Positions 1 to 7,930 of a DNA stretch of 64,000 nucleotides are shown piece by piece. This stretch comes from Anaerotignum propionicum DSM 1682 (GTDB taxonomy: Bacteria; Bacillota; Clostridia; Lachnospirales; Anaerotignaceae), in NCBI RefSeq assembly GCF_001561955.1, contig NZ_CP014223.1, forward strand, positions 1,178,001 through 1,242,000, given 5' to 3'. The notes beneath the pieces are model-generated. The model ran no database searches and was not told where the DNA came from. It was given only the letters and a program-made list of their open reading frames with translations. Each line of letters starts with the position of its first letter. Positions within the stretch are counted from its first letter, which is position 1. The position numbers were made by a program, and so were the translations under genes.

Positions 1-2
1 AA

Positions 3-419
3 ATAGGATATGTGCTTACATTGCAGGCAAGAGAACAGCACATTAGAAGGGAGAAGTCATCCAGCAATATATGCTCCAATGAGGCTCTATGTGCCCTTGC
101 GGCAGGCGTATATCTTTCTGCAATGGGAAAGAAAGGCCTACGAGAAGTGGCGGTTCAGAGTATGTCAAAGGCAGATTATCTGGCAGAAAGACTCAGTGAG
201 TTGGGATTTAAGCTAGTCAATAAAGAGGAAATTTTTAATGAGTTTGTGACGGAATCCCCAAAACCTGTCAGTGAGGTGATGCGCCTTCTGGAGTCCAAAG
301 GAATCTTAGGAGGATATCCATTGAGGGAAGAAAATAAAGGGAAAATTTTATGGTGCTGTACGGAAATGAACAGCAAGAAAGATATTGACGAATTAATTGC
401 TATATTGCAGGAGGTGTGA
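3..419 (+). CDS. gcvPA: Glycine dehydrogenase (decarboxylating) subunit 1, C-terminal part
   Basis: The reading frame is already open at the window edge, so the N-terminal two thirds or more of the protein is missing. The visible 138 or so residues contain the conserved run QAREQHIRREKSSSNICSNE and the following ALCALAA, typical of the C-terminal part of the P-protein alpha subunit. GcvPA and GcvPB together form the PLP-dependent decarboxylase of the glycine cleavage system. The stop codon lies 3 bp before the gcvPB start, and a GGAGG inside its last codons serves as the gcvPB ribosome site, so the two are cotranscribed and probably translationally coupled. gcvT and gcvH are presumably upstream, outside the window. 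Confidence 0.93.
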   Translation: MGYVLTLQAREQHIRREKSSSNICSNEALCALAAGVYLSAMGKKGLREVAVQSMSKADYLAERLSELGFKLVNKEEIFNEFVTESPKPVSEVMRLLESKGILGGYPLREENKGKILWCCTEMNSKKDIDELIAILQEV

Positions 420-422
420 GAA

Positions 423-1871
423 ATGTTGGTTTTTGAAAAAAGTAGAGAAGGTCGAGGAACAAGTTTTTTGCCCTTATGTGATGTGCCGGAAGTATTACCC
501 TCCTCACAATTTCAAAGAAAGATACCTTTGAAGCTGCCTGAAATAGCAGAGACTGATTTAAACAGGCATTATAGTGAGCTTGGGGAGAAAGCATATGGCG
601 TAAATCATGGTGCTTATCCATTGGGCTCATGTACCATGAAGTATAACCCTAAAATAAATGAGGCAATGGCAGGTCTCAGTGGATTTACTGAAATTCATCC
701 ATTGCAGACGGAGGATACGGTACAAGGCTGTCTTGAAGTGATGAATTTGCTGGAGAAATATCTCTGCGAAATAACTGGGATGACTCACTTTACCATGCAG
801 CCAGGGGCAGGTGCCCATGGAGAGTTAACGGGACTTTTGATGATAAAGGCGTATCACCAAAAACTTGGGGATACAAAAAGAACCAAGATTATTGTTCCCG
901 ATTCTGCCCATGGAACAAATCCGGCGAGTGCAACAATGGCAGGCTTTGAGACGATAACGGTTCCATCTAATCAAGATGGGGGTGTAGATATTGAAAAACT
1001 GAAAGAAGCTGTGGGAAGTGATACCGCAGGGCTTATGCTGACAAATCCCAATACACTGGGTTTGTTTGATAAGAATATCTTGGAGATTACCAATATCATA
1101 CATAGCTGCGGAGGAATCAATTATTATGACGGGGCAAACCTAAATGCGATTATGGGGATTGCAAGACCCGGTGATATGGGGTTTGATGTGATTCATGTAA
1201 ATTTACATAAGACTTTTTCTACACCTCATGGTGGCGGTGGCCCCGGAAGTGGCCCTGTTGGTTGCAAGGAATTTCTTTCAGAATTTCTGCCGTCAGTGCG
1301 GAGTGAAGAAAAAGACGGTAAATTCTGTTTTGTAAAAGCAGAAAGCTCTATAGGGGAAATGAAAAGCTTTTTTGGCAATTTTTTGGTGGTGGTGAGAGCC
1401 CTTGCTTATCTTATGACACTGGGAAAAGAAGGTATTTTACAAGCCAGTGAAAATGCAGTGCTGAACGCTAATTATATGCTTTATAAATTAAAGGATTTGT
1501 TCACCCCTGCCTATGATAAAGCCTGTATGCATGAATTTGTTTTAAGCTTAGAAAAGCTAAAAAAAGAAACAGGGGTGTCTGCGTTGGATATTGCAAAGGG
1601 GATGATTGACAAAGGAATTCACCCGCCCACCATGTATTTCCCTCTGATTGTTCATGAAGCATTGATGTTTGAACCCACAGAAACGGAATCAAAGGAAACC
1701 ATGGATAATTTGATTCAAATTCTGAGAGATTTATATGAGGAAGCCCATACAACTCCAGAAATATTTCATACGGCACCGTTTTCAACTCCCATTGCAAGGT
1801 TGAATGAGGTTGAGGCCGCAAGAAATCCTATACTTAAGTATCAATGGCCTAATGAGGAAGGTGCTATTTAA
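423..1871 (+). CDS. gcvPB: Glycine dehydrogenase (decarboxylating) subunit 2
   Basis: A 482-residue protein of full family length. It is the PLP-binding half of the split P-protein, which decarboxylates glycine and passes the aminomethyl group to lipoyl-GcvH. The PLP lysine is about residue 263, in HVNLHKTFSTPHGGGGPGSG, a hallmark of the family. Other conserved blocks are GSCTMKYNPK near residue 67 and PDSAHGTNPASA near residue 158. The start is fixed by an AGGAGGTG ribosome site 8 bp upstream, within the end of gcvPA. lpdA follows after about 105 bp, completing a glycine-catabolic or serine-forming set; glyA lies elsewhere in this window (43.9 kb). Confidence 0.96.
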   Translation: MLVFEKSREGRGTSFLPLCDVPEVLPSSQFQRKIPLKLPEIAETDLNRHYSELGEKAYGVNHGAYPLGSCTMKYNPKINEAMAGLSGFTEIHPLQTEDTVQGCLEVMNLLEKYLCEITGMTHFTMQPGAGAHGELTGLLMIKAYHQKLGDTKRTKIIVPDSAHGTNPASATMAGFETITVPSNQDGGVDIEKLKEAVGSDTAGLMLTNPNTLGLFDKNILEITNIIHSCGGINYYDGANLNAIMGIARPGDMGFDVIHVNLHKTFSTPHGGGGPGSGPVGCKEFLSEFLPSVRSEEKDGKFCFVKAESSIGEMKSFFGNFLVVVRALAYLMTLGKEGILQASENAVLNANYMLYKLKDLFTPAYDKACMHEFVLSLEKLKKETGVSALDIAKGMIDKGIHPPTMYFPLIVHEALMFEPTETESKETMDNLIQILRDLYEEAHTTPEIFHTAPFSTPIARLNEVEAARNPILKYQWPNEEGAI

Positions 1872-1976
1872 GCACACCTTATAACAAAGTGGGCTTTCAA
1901 ACGGACCTTGAATTTTTAGCTCACATAAAAGTAAGAAAGGGCTAATCGAGATGGATTAAGGATAAAAAGGGGTTGA

Positions 1977-3389
1977 ATGTATATGGATAAAACTTTTGAT
2001 TTAATCGTGATTGGAGCAGGCCCCGGTGGCTATGTTGCCGCAATCAAAGCTGCAAAGCTTGGTCTTAGTACTGCCATTATTGAATATAGGGAAGTGGGCG
2101 GAACTTGCTTGAATCGAGGATGTATCCCCACTAAAGCCATGCTTCATGCTGCCAGCTTATACAAAGAAATCAAAGAGGCTGAACGATTTGGGGTTTTTGC
2201 AGAGAATGTATCTTTTGAGTATTCAAAAATTATGGAATACAAAGAGGATACCTGTTTAAAACTTCGAGAAGGAATTTTAAGCCTTCTGAAAGCCAACGGT
2301 GTGGCGCTGATAACGGGAAAAGCTAGACTTGAGAAGGATAAAACAGTCACTGTAACTCATGACGAAACAGTTGATACCTACAGAGCCAAAAGCATTATAT
2401 TGGCCACCGGCGCTGTTCCATCAAAAATTCCGGTAGAAGGAAGTCAACTTGATGGAGTATTAAACAGCGAGGATTTGTTTCTTCTTGAGGAAGTTCCCCA
2501 AAGCTTAGTTATTGTGGGTGGTGGTGTTATTGGCGTAGAAATGGCTAAAGTATTTAGTTCTTTGCATACAAAGATAACTTTGATTGAGGCGGCGCCAAGA
2601 CTGATTTCCAATTTTGATAAGGAAATTGCCCAGAGTTTAAAAATGATGCTGAAAAAACAGGGTGTTGAAATATTTACATCCTCTCTTATAAAAAATATTG
2701 AAAAAAACAAGGAGGGCTTATTATGCTCCTTTGATGAGGATGGAGAAAAAAAGAAAGTCTCAGCTCAGTATGTGCTCTTTGCTGTAGGACGTGAGCCAAA
2801 TACCCATGGGCTATTCGGTGAAGGTATAACAATTGAAATGGCAGGTAAAAAGGTCGCTGTTAATGATGGCTTTGAAACAAGCATAAAAGGTGTATATGCA
2901 ATTGGTGATTTATCTAGCGATATACAACTGGCACACAATGCAATTGCTCAGGGGATTCAGATTGCCCATAGGCTGGGTGGTGGCAATTCAACGGAAGAGT
3001 TAAGAGTTATTCCCAGTTGTATTTATACCAACCCCGAAATAGCCTCGGTAGGCATTACGGAGGAGGAGGCAAAGAAAAAGGAAATCCCAGTAAAAGTGGG
3101 AAAATTTATTATGAGTGGAAATGGAAAAACCCTTATATCTAAAGATGAGAGAGGGTTTATAAAAGTGATTAGCCATAGCAAAAGTGGAATCATTTTGGGT
3201 GCACAACTTATGTGTGCAAGAGCAACGGATATGGTTGGCGAGTTTGCAATGGCAATTACCAATAGGCTGACAGTAGATGATATGCTTAAGACAGTTAGAC
3301 CACATCCAACTTATAATGAGGCCATAACGGAAGCATTGGAGGAGATAGAAGGTCAAGGAATTCATGTTATGCCAAAAAGAAAAATTTAA
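1977..3389 (+). CDS. lpdA: Dihydrolipoyl dehydrogenase (glycine cleavage L-protein)
   Basis: A 470-residue flavoprotein that reoxidises dihydrolipoyl-GcvH with NAD+. The N-terminal FAD motif is VIGAGPGGYVAA (residues 11-22). The redox-active disulfide is Cys44/Cys49 in GGTCLNRGC. The second dinucleotide-binding motif is VIVGGGVIGVEMAK around residue 180, and the C-terminal catalytic His-Glu pair is in HPTYNEAITE. There is no N-terminal lipoyl domain, unlike some clostridial homologues. A start at the second ATG (1983) is equally compatible with the AAGGGG ribosome site. It sits downstream of gcvPB and ends at a good terminator, so it is taken as the last gene of the operon. Confidence 0.94.
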   Translation: MYMDKTFDLIVIGAGPGGYVAAIKAAKLGLSTAIIEYREVGGTCLNRGCIPTKAMLHAASLYKEIKEAERFGVFAENVSFEYSKIMEYKEDTCLKLREGILSLLKANGVALITGKARLEKDKTVTVTHDETVDTYRAKSIILATGAVPSKIPVEGSQLDGVLNSEDLFLLEEVPQSLVIVGGGVIGVEMAKVFSSLHTKITLIEAAPRLISNFDKEIAQSLKMMLKKQGVEIFTSSLIKNIEKNKEGLLCSFDEDGEKKKVSAQYVLFAVGREPNTHGLFGEGITIEMAGKKVAVNDGFETSIKGVYAIGDLSSDIQLAHNAIAQGIQIAHRLGGGNSTEELRVIPSCIYTNPEIASVGITEEEAKKKEIPVKVGKFIMSGNGKTLISKDERGFIKVISHSKSGIILGAQLMCARATDMVGEFAMAITNRLTVDDMLKTVRPHPTYNEAITEALEEIEGQGIHVMPKRKI

Positions 3390-3461
3390 GGTGGTTTGAA
3401 ACGGCAGGTTGTATGAACTTCATAGGAGGTTTTTCAAAATAATATTTTCAAATGAAATAAA

Positions 3462-3510
3462 AAGAGTGTCGAGGAACTGATTCACAATTTCTTGCCACTC
3501 TTCTTTTATT
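3462..3510 (+). terminator. Intrinsic terminator after lpdA
   Basis: AAGAGTG and CACTCTT arms, extended inward by wobble-containing pairs, are followed by TTCTTTTATT. The stem lies 70 bp after the lpdA stop. Confidence 0.75.
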
Positions 3511-3720
3511 ATGTAGAAATAGGAATGATTGAAGTAGTTATTTTTTATTGGAAGATAACAAAGGATGACGAAAAAAATATTGGTGAGTATGTAAGGACAT
3601 GCAATATAGGTAAGGACAGAACCAAAATTCGGCTCTGTCCTTTAGCAACTCCCCTTATATATTTAATATCAGTTGTTCAGTTTATACAAACTTGTCACTC
3701 TCTATATTCATTTCTTTTTT
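3511..3720. other. Intergenic region with one hairpin
   Basis: No convincing gene. The only structure is an 11-12 bp hairpin, AAGGACAGAACC at 3612-3623 with GGCTCTGTCCTT at 3631-3642. It lies between the rightward lpdA operon and the leftward DUF2087 gene, so it may be a weak bidirectional terminator, although neither side has a long T-tract. Confidence 0.45.
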
Positions 3721-4020
3721 TCATAAAGTTTTTTTACAGTCTGTTAAATCTGCATGCAATGGTTTCCAATAACGAGAACCACTTGGTTCCCGGCATAATA
3801 ACCCGTTATCAACAAGCTCTCGTCTTAGAATGAAATAATCGGAAAAAGTGTGCCATTCATCGCAAATGCAGTTTACCTCTTTTTCGGTATAATTGCGATT
3901 GGCTTCAAATTTTTCTGCCAAATAGCTTAGAACTTCAATTCTATAGGTTTTCTTCTCTGGCAATTGTTTGATTTTTCCGGATTCATCAAGAAACCTGTTG
4001 ATTATATTTTTTTGTTCCAA
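3721..4020 (-). CDS. DUF2087 domain protein
   Basis: A 99-residue small protein starting with TTG. Upstream, GGAGG lies 9 bp away, inside the last codons of the preceding gene. The pattern FLDESGKIKQLPEKKTYRI, then YTEKEVN, then LRRELVDNGLL and GSRYW matches the DUF2087 family. That family is often fused or adjacent to transcription regulators and has no established biochemical role. Only 2 bp separate it from the upstream GIY-YIG-like gene, so the two form one transcript with the XRE regulator. Confidence 0.8.
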   Translation of the reverse strand: MEQKNIINRFLDESGKIKQLPEKKTYRIEVLSYLAEKFEANRNYTEKEVNCICDEWHTFSDYFILRRELVDNGLLCREPSGSRYWKPLHADLTDCKKTL

Positions 4021-4022
4021 AT

Positions 4023-4364
4023 TTATAGTCCTCCTTCCGATAATTTATCAGTCCATATTTCTAACAAAATATTGATATCCTCCGCAAATTCACCTTCTGT
4101 TTGAAGTTCTTTTTTTTGCAGCTCCTCTAAGATTTCATAGGAGAAAGAGGATTTCCCAAATTGATTCCATGCTTCTGCCATACAAGGTTCGGGACTTGAA
4201 TCCATTGATAAAGAAAATTGAAAGCGGTTCTTCGAGCCTTGTAAATCTATTGCTGCTCGAACCCAAAATGCATCATTTGCATTACACTGAATGCGGTATA
4301 CTCCTCCGACGAGTACTCTGTTCTTATATTGCTCCTTCAAAGCTTTTTTTGAAAGCTTATCCAT
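4023..4364 (-). CDS. GIY-YIG nuclease-like small protein
   Basis: A protein of 113 residues from the ATG at 4364 (117 from the ATG at 4376, whose ribosome site would be too close). The pattern LKEQYKNR, then GGVYRIQCNANDAFWV, then DLQGSKNRFQFSL, then WNQFGKSSFSYEILEEL resembles the family annotated as GIY-YIG nuclease-like in Firmicutes. The GIY and YIG tripeptides themselves are replaced (GVY and related residues), so nuclease activity cannot be assumed. It is the middle gene of a three-gene minus-strand unit with an XRE repressor upstream and DUF2087 downstream. Confidence 0.65.
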   Translation of the reverse strand: MDKLSKKALKEQYKNRVLVGGVYRIQCNANDAFWVRAAIDLQGSKNRFQFSLSMDSSPEPCMAEAWNQFGKSSFSYEILEELQKKELQTEGEFAEDINILLEIWTDKLSEGGL

Positions 4365-4424
4365 TTGTTTCACCATCCTTATAACCTTATAATTAATCTG
4401 TCAATATTACATAGAAAAGAGATA

Positions 4425-4640
4425 TCATGACTTTTCATATAACTTTAATAACTCACGAACATCAATGTCTAAAATATTTGAAAGCTTTAGAATGAAGCAG
4501 ATATCTGGCTTACCGAATCCGCACTCCCATTTTGAGATTGCTTTATCGCTGATTTCTATTTTGTCGGCAAGTTGTTTTTGCGTCATTTTCTGTTCCAAGC
4601 GTGCCTTACGAATGATAGAGCCAATTTGTTTGTTTTGCAT
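4425..4640 (-). CDS. XRE-family helix-turn-helix regulator
   Basis: A 71-residue protein that is essentially one HTH_3 domain. IGSIIRKARLEQKMTQKQLA, then KIEISDKAISKWECG, then KPDICFILKLSNILDIDVREL is the classic Cro/C1 pattern. It has a strong GGAGGGG ribosome site. It is the first gene of the small minus-strand unit and probably regulates that unit; that role is inferred from position only. Confidence 0.88.
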   Translation of the reverse strand: MQNKQIGSIIRKARLEQKMTQKQLADKIEISDKAISKWECGFGKPDICFILKLSNILDIDVRELLKLYEKS

Positions 4641-4825
4641 GATTTCCCCTCCATAAAGCCATTGTAATCCTTTATAACTTATTTTTAAATAAACGCTCCG
4701 TAGAGTCCTGGAACAATAAATAAAAAATTGAGTTTAAAAGGAGTAATTTTAGAAAGAATGAGAAACATTCGTCAAGAAAATGGAATAGGTGAGTAATGGC
4801 AGAAATAAAATGGGTATTCAATATA

Positions 4826-4858
4826 AAAACCTACCACATAAATCGTGATAGGTTTCTA
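4826..4858 (-). terminator. Terminator of the HAD gene
   Basis: Read on the minus strand, AAACCTATCAC and GTGGTAGGTTT form an 11-bp stem with one wobble pair, followed by TTTTATA. It lies just past the HAD hydrolase stop codon. Confidence 0.75.
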
Positions 4859-4877
4859 TTTTAAGTCAATCAATATA

Positions 4878-5510
4878 TTATAATAATTCTTTATAACTTT
4901 TTATGTATTTATCAGCATGAGAACGTATTTCTCTGCTATCTGCCTCTGTGACATGATCAGCGATGGCATAAACGGTAAATCCCCCTTTTTTTGCACCCTG
5001 CACTGCATAAAGGGCATCTTCAAAAACAATGGTGTTTTCCAAAGAGCCACCCAGCTTTTCCATGGCAATACGAAAGACATCAGGCTCGCTTTTAAAGTGC
5101 CCGGTTTCACTGCATGTTAAAATAAACTGAAAATATTTTAAAAGATCCAGGCGCTCTAAAGCAGGATGAATATAACTTGCTTCTGATGCAGTTAAGACGC
5201 ACATTTTAGTGCCATTTTCCAATTCTCTATCTAGAAAGTCTCTGGCGTAAGGTTTTAGTGGAATTGTATTCTTATAGGCATCTTCTACATAATGAATAAT
5301 TTCATGAATGATTTCTTCTTGGCTGTGGGTTACTCCTAAATTAGAGCGAAAATAATCCGCCGTTTGGCCGATTGTTTGAGCTTTCACAACACTATGTAAA
5401 TTTTCAGGCACAGAAAAACCATGCTTTAATAAGAAGTTACGCCCTGTGTCTTTCCAAACTGGCATAGAATCAATTAAAGTGCCGTCAAGGTCAAAAATAA
5501 TACTTTTCAT
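4878..5510 (-). CDS. HAD-superfamily hydrolase (phosphoglycolate phosphatase-like)
   Basis: A 210-residue protein with all four HAD motifs. Motif I is FDLDGTLIDS (nucleophile Asp near residue 6), motif II is CVLTASE, motif III is the Lys region FKSEPD, and motif IV is IVFEDALYAV. The alpha-helical cap between motifs I and II is of the beta-phosphoglucomutase/phosphoglycolate phosphatase type. The substrate cannot be read from sequence. The start MKSIIF at 5510 is preceded by AGGAGAAATT; an upstream in-frame ATG lacks a good ribosome site. It is 13 bp downstream of the thiamine-binding-like gene and shares its transcript. Confidence 0.88.
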   Translation of the reverse strand: MKSIIFDLDGTLIDSMPVWKDTGRNFLLKHGFSVPENLHSVVKAQTIGQTADYFRSNLGVTHSQEEIIHEIIHYVEDAYKNTIPLKPYARDFLDRELENGTKMCVLTASEASYIHPALERLDLLKYFQFILTCSETGHFKSEPDVFRIAMEKLGGSLENTIVFEDALYAVQGAKKGGFTVYAIADHVTEADSREIRSHADKYIKSYKELL

Positions 5511-5523
5511 AATTTCTCCTTTG

Positions 5524-5817
5524 TTATTTGAATTTATCCGTTTTTTCAGCAATGGTCAAAACGCCGTTTGGGTTATGAAAAATTTTCACATATGACTTGG
5601 TGGATGGGGCACCAAGTTCCACAGGTATTTCCTGACAGCGCTTTATAATAGACATCAAAGTCTCAAAGTCACCTTCTATAGTGGTTTCAAATGGGCCAAC
5701 CATATAATTGCAGCCTGTGGAATCGATGTATTCAATAACATGATCCACAATAGCGCAGATTTTATCCATTTCTGTAATATCGGGCAATACCTGAATGGCA
5801 ATGCTGGTTGTATACAT
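5524..5817 (-). CDS. Thiamine-binding-like protein (MTH1187/YkoF family)
   Basis: A 97-residue protein, MYTTSIAIQVLP, then STGCNYMVGPFETTIEG, then IPVELGAPSTKSYVKIF. This is the ferredoxin-like DUF77/Thiamine_BP family. YkoF-type members bind thiamine or related pyrimidines, while many are uncharacterised. The chosen ATG (5817) is 7 bp from AGGAGG; the ATG at 5823 is too close to it. No TPP riboswitch is seen upstream. An HAD phosphatase follows in the same operon, a pairing that could act on a phosphorylated vitamin intermediate, but this is inference. Confidence 0.8.
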   Translation of the reverse strand: MYTTSIAIQVLPDITEMDKICAIVDHVIEYIDSTGCNYMVGPFETTIEGDFETLMSIIKRCQEIPVELGAPSTKSYVKIFHNPNGVLTIAEKTDKFK

Positions 5818-5918
5818 TTTCATTCCTCCTTTTTGAGCAGTGTACCATTTTTTATATAAAAACTCAAGAATTGTTCCAGACTTTTTCTCATGAACCAATA
5901 TATTTTTAAGTAAGTTTT

Positions 5919-5927
5919 TGCTATAAT
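5919..5927 (+). promoter_or_regulatory. Extended -10 element for fumC
   Basis: TGCTATAAT, an extended -10 box, lies about 50 bp before the fumC start; no good -35 is present. Two TCTAGA palindromes just downstream (about 5932-5949) could be an operator. Confidence 0.45.
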
Positions 5928-5977
5928 CTATTCTAGAACAATCTAGATGAAAAATTAAACATATAAGGAGATTTGTC

Positions 5978-7342
5978 ATGGAATACCGTATTGAAAAAGA
6001 CTCTATGGGTGAAGTAAAGGTTCCGGTGGGGGTGTACTGGGGTGCTCAAACCCAAAGGAGCTTTGAAAATTTTAAAATCAGCACCGAAAAAATCCCGATG
6101 GAAATTATCTATGCCTTTGCAATTCTGAAAAAAGCAGTTGCCCAAGCCAACAACCGTTTAGGTAAGCTGGATGATAAAAAATGTGTTTTGATTGGTCAGG
6201 TTTGTGATGAAATTCTGGCAGGGAAGCATGATGATCAATTTCCTTTGGCTGTGTGGCAAACAGGTAGTGGTACACAGTCTAATATGAATGTCAATGAAGT
6301 GATTGCCAATCGTGGGAATGAGATTGTCGGAGAAAAACTTTTGCATCCCAATGACCATGTGAATATGTCTCAAAGTTCAAATGATACATTTCCCACAGCC
6401 ATGCATATTGCGGCAGCTTTGGAAACGAAAAAACAGCTTCTTCCTGCCTTAGAGCGGATGATTTTTGAGCTGAAACGCTTGGAAAAAGAAAATATGGGAA
6501 TTGTAAAAACAGGGAGAACCCATTTGCAGGATGCCACACCCATTAGCTTTTCTCAAGAAATCAGCGGTTGGCGGAATATGCTGGAAAAAACAAAGGCGAT
6601 GATTGAAACTAGCCTTTCAGGGGTGCAGGAGCTTGCATTAGGCGGCACAGCGGTAGGTACAGGATTGAATGCGCCAAAAGGTTTTGCGGAGGTTGCAGCA
6701 GAAGAAGTATCCAATTTGACAGATACACATTTTGTTACTGCAGAAAATAAATTTCATGCTTTAACTGCAAAGGATGAGTTGGTTTTTGCCCATGGGGCAC
6801 TAAAGGCTTTGGCTGCAAATTTAATGAAAATTGCCAATGATGTGCGCTGGCTTTCTAGCGGCCCTCGTTGCGGTTTGGGAGAAATCCTTATTCCTGAAAA
6901 CGAGCCGGGAAGTTCTATTATGCCTGGTAAGGTAAATCCAACTCAATGTGAGGCTCTTACTATGGTAGCAGTTCAGGTAATGGCCAATGATACAGCCGTT
7001 GGTATTTGTGCATCCCAAGGAAATTTTGAGCTGAATGTTTATATGCCTGTATGTATTTATAATTTTTTGCAGTCTGTTCGCCTTTTGGCAGATGGCTTGG
7101 AATCCTTCCGTGTCCATTGTGTTTCAGGCATTCAGGCGAATAAAGAAAAGATGCATGAAAATCTGCACCGCTCCCTGATGTTGGTTACTTGTTTAAACCC
7201 TTATATAGGATATGAAAATGCAGCAAAGACAGCGAAGAAAGCTTATATCGAAAATATCTCTTTAAGAGAGGCTTGTGTTGAACTAGGATTTTTAACAAAA
7301 GAAAAATTCGATGAGGTTTTCCGTCCTGAAAGCATGGTTTAA
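5978..7342 (+). CDS. fumC: Class II fumarate hydratase
   Basis: A 454-residue protein of normal class II length. It interconverts fumarate and L-malate without an iron-sulfur cluster. The superfamily signature GSSIMPGKVNPTQCE is at about residues 310-324. Other blocks are GSGTQSNMNVNEVIANR near residue 94 and GRTHLQDATPI near residue 178 (catalytic His). ATATAAGGAG precedes the ATG. It is a single-gene unit between a divergent promoter region and a strong terminator. With the malic enzyme 3 kb away it supports a C4-dicarboxylate branch linking malate, fumarate and pyruvate. Confidence 0.96.
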   Translation: MEYRIEKDSMGEVKVPVGVYWGAQTQRSFENFKISTEKIPMEIIYAFAILKKAVAQANNRLGKLDDKKCVLIGQVCDEILAGKHDDQFPLAVWQTGSGTQSNMNVNEVIANRGNEIVGEKLLHPNDHVNMSQSSNDTFPTAMHIAAALETKKQLLPALERMIFELKRLEKENMGIVKTGRTHLQDATPISFSQEISGWRNMLEKTKAMIETSLSGVQELALGGTAVGTGLNAPKGFAEVAAEEVSNLTDTHFVTAENKFHALTAKDELVFAHGALKALAANLMKIANDVRWLSSGPRCGLGEILIPENEPGSSIMPGKVNPTQCEALTMVAVQVMANDTAVGICASQGNFELNVYMPVCIYNFLQSVRLLADGLESFRVHCVSGIQANKEKMHENLHRSLMLVTCLNPYIGYENAAKTAKKAYIENISLREACVELGFLTKEKFDEVFRPESMV

Positions 7343-7446
7343 TCATTGGATAACGGAACTGCAATAGCCAAAAATGCTCTTTTTACTGGTTGAGAATAAA
7401 AATTTAAGAAAAAGTTCCTTTAATTTAAGTAATTTTTAAAATATAA

Positions 7447-7496
7447 TCCTTCAAACTGATGTAAAATTATTTTACAGGGTCTGAAGGGTTTTTTTT
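7447..7496 (+). terminator. Terminator after fumC
   Basis: Long hairpin with outer arms CCTTCA and TGAAGG and inner TGTAAAA/TTTTACA pairs, followed by an eight-T run. Confidence 0.88.
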
Positions 7497-7930
7497 GATG
7501 AAATTTAAAATTTAAATTACACAGCGAAAAATCTAATTTTTCCTCAAAAATTTCAATTAAATTGCCTTTTAATCTAAATTAAAATAGTTTATTTTGCGAA
7601 ATTAAAATGTAACTATTGATTCTAGTTTACAAATATTGTTATTTCTGAATCTGAGTTAATTGTGAAATTGTAACAAATTTGATTAAAAATAGTGTATACA
7701 GAAATAAAAATATAGTGGAAAGTGCATATTATTACTATTATTCTCTATACAATATTTTCCAATTCAAACCATGTAATATTTACCCAATAATGCTATAATG
7801 ATATCATGGGTAAGTTATTAAGAGCTGAAATGCCCTGTGAAATGAAAGGAATCGGGGGTGTGATTAGAAAATCTGAAGCGTTTGATTCATACATTTTAGA
7901 GTAACGTAGTGAAAAGGGGGAATACATAAC
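7497..7930 (+). promoter_or_regulatory. AT-rich leader and promoter region of the SLH gene
   Basis: A very AT-rich 430-bp stretch with no ORF of note. An extended -10 box TGCTATAAT lies at 7791-7799, implying a 5' untranslated leader of about 125 nt before the GTG start. AAAAGGGGG at 7912-7920 is the ribosome site. A long leader is common for abundant surface proteins. Confidence 0.5.

Noticed and set aside
3492-3833. 113-codon plus-strand frame after lpdA
   Set aside because: It starts inside the lpdA terminator, overlaps the opposite DUF2087 gene, has no ribosome site and gives a peptide without domain character.
5818-5977. Possible TPP riboswitch for the thiamine-binding-like gene
   Set aside because: The conserved CTGAGA and ACC...GATCTGG elements are absent on the minus strand.
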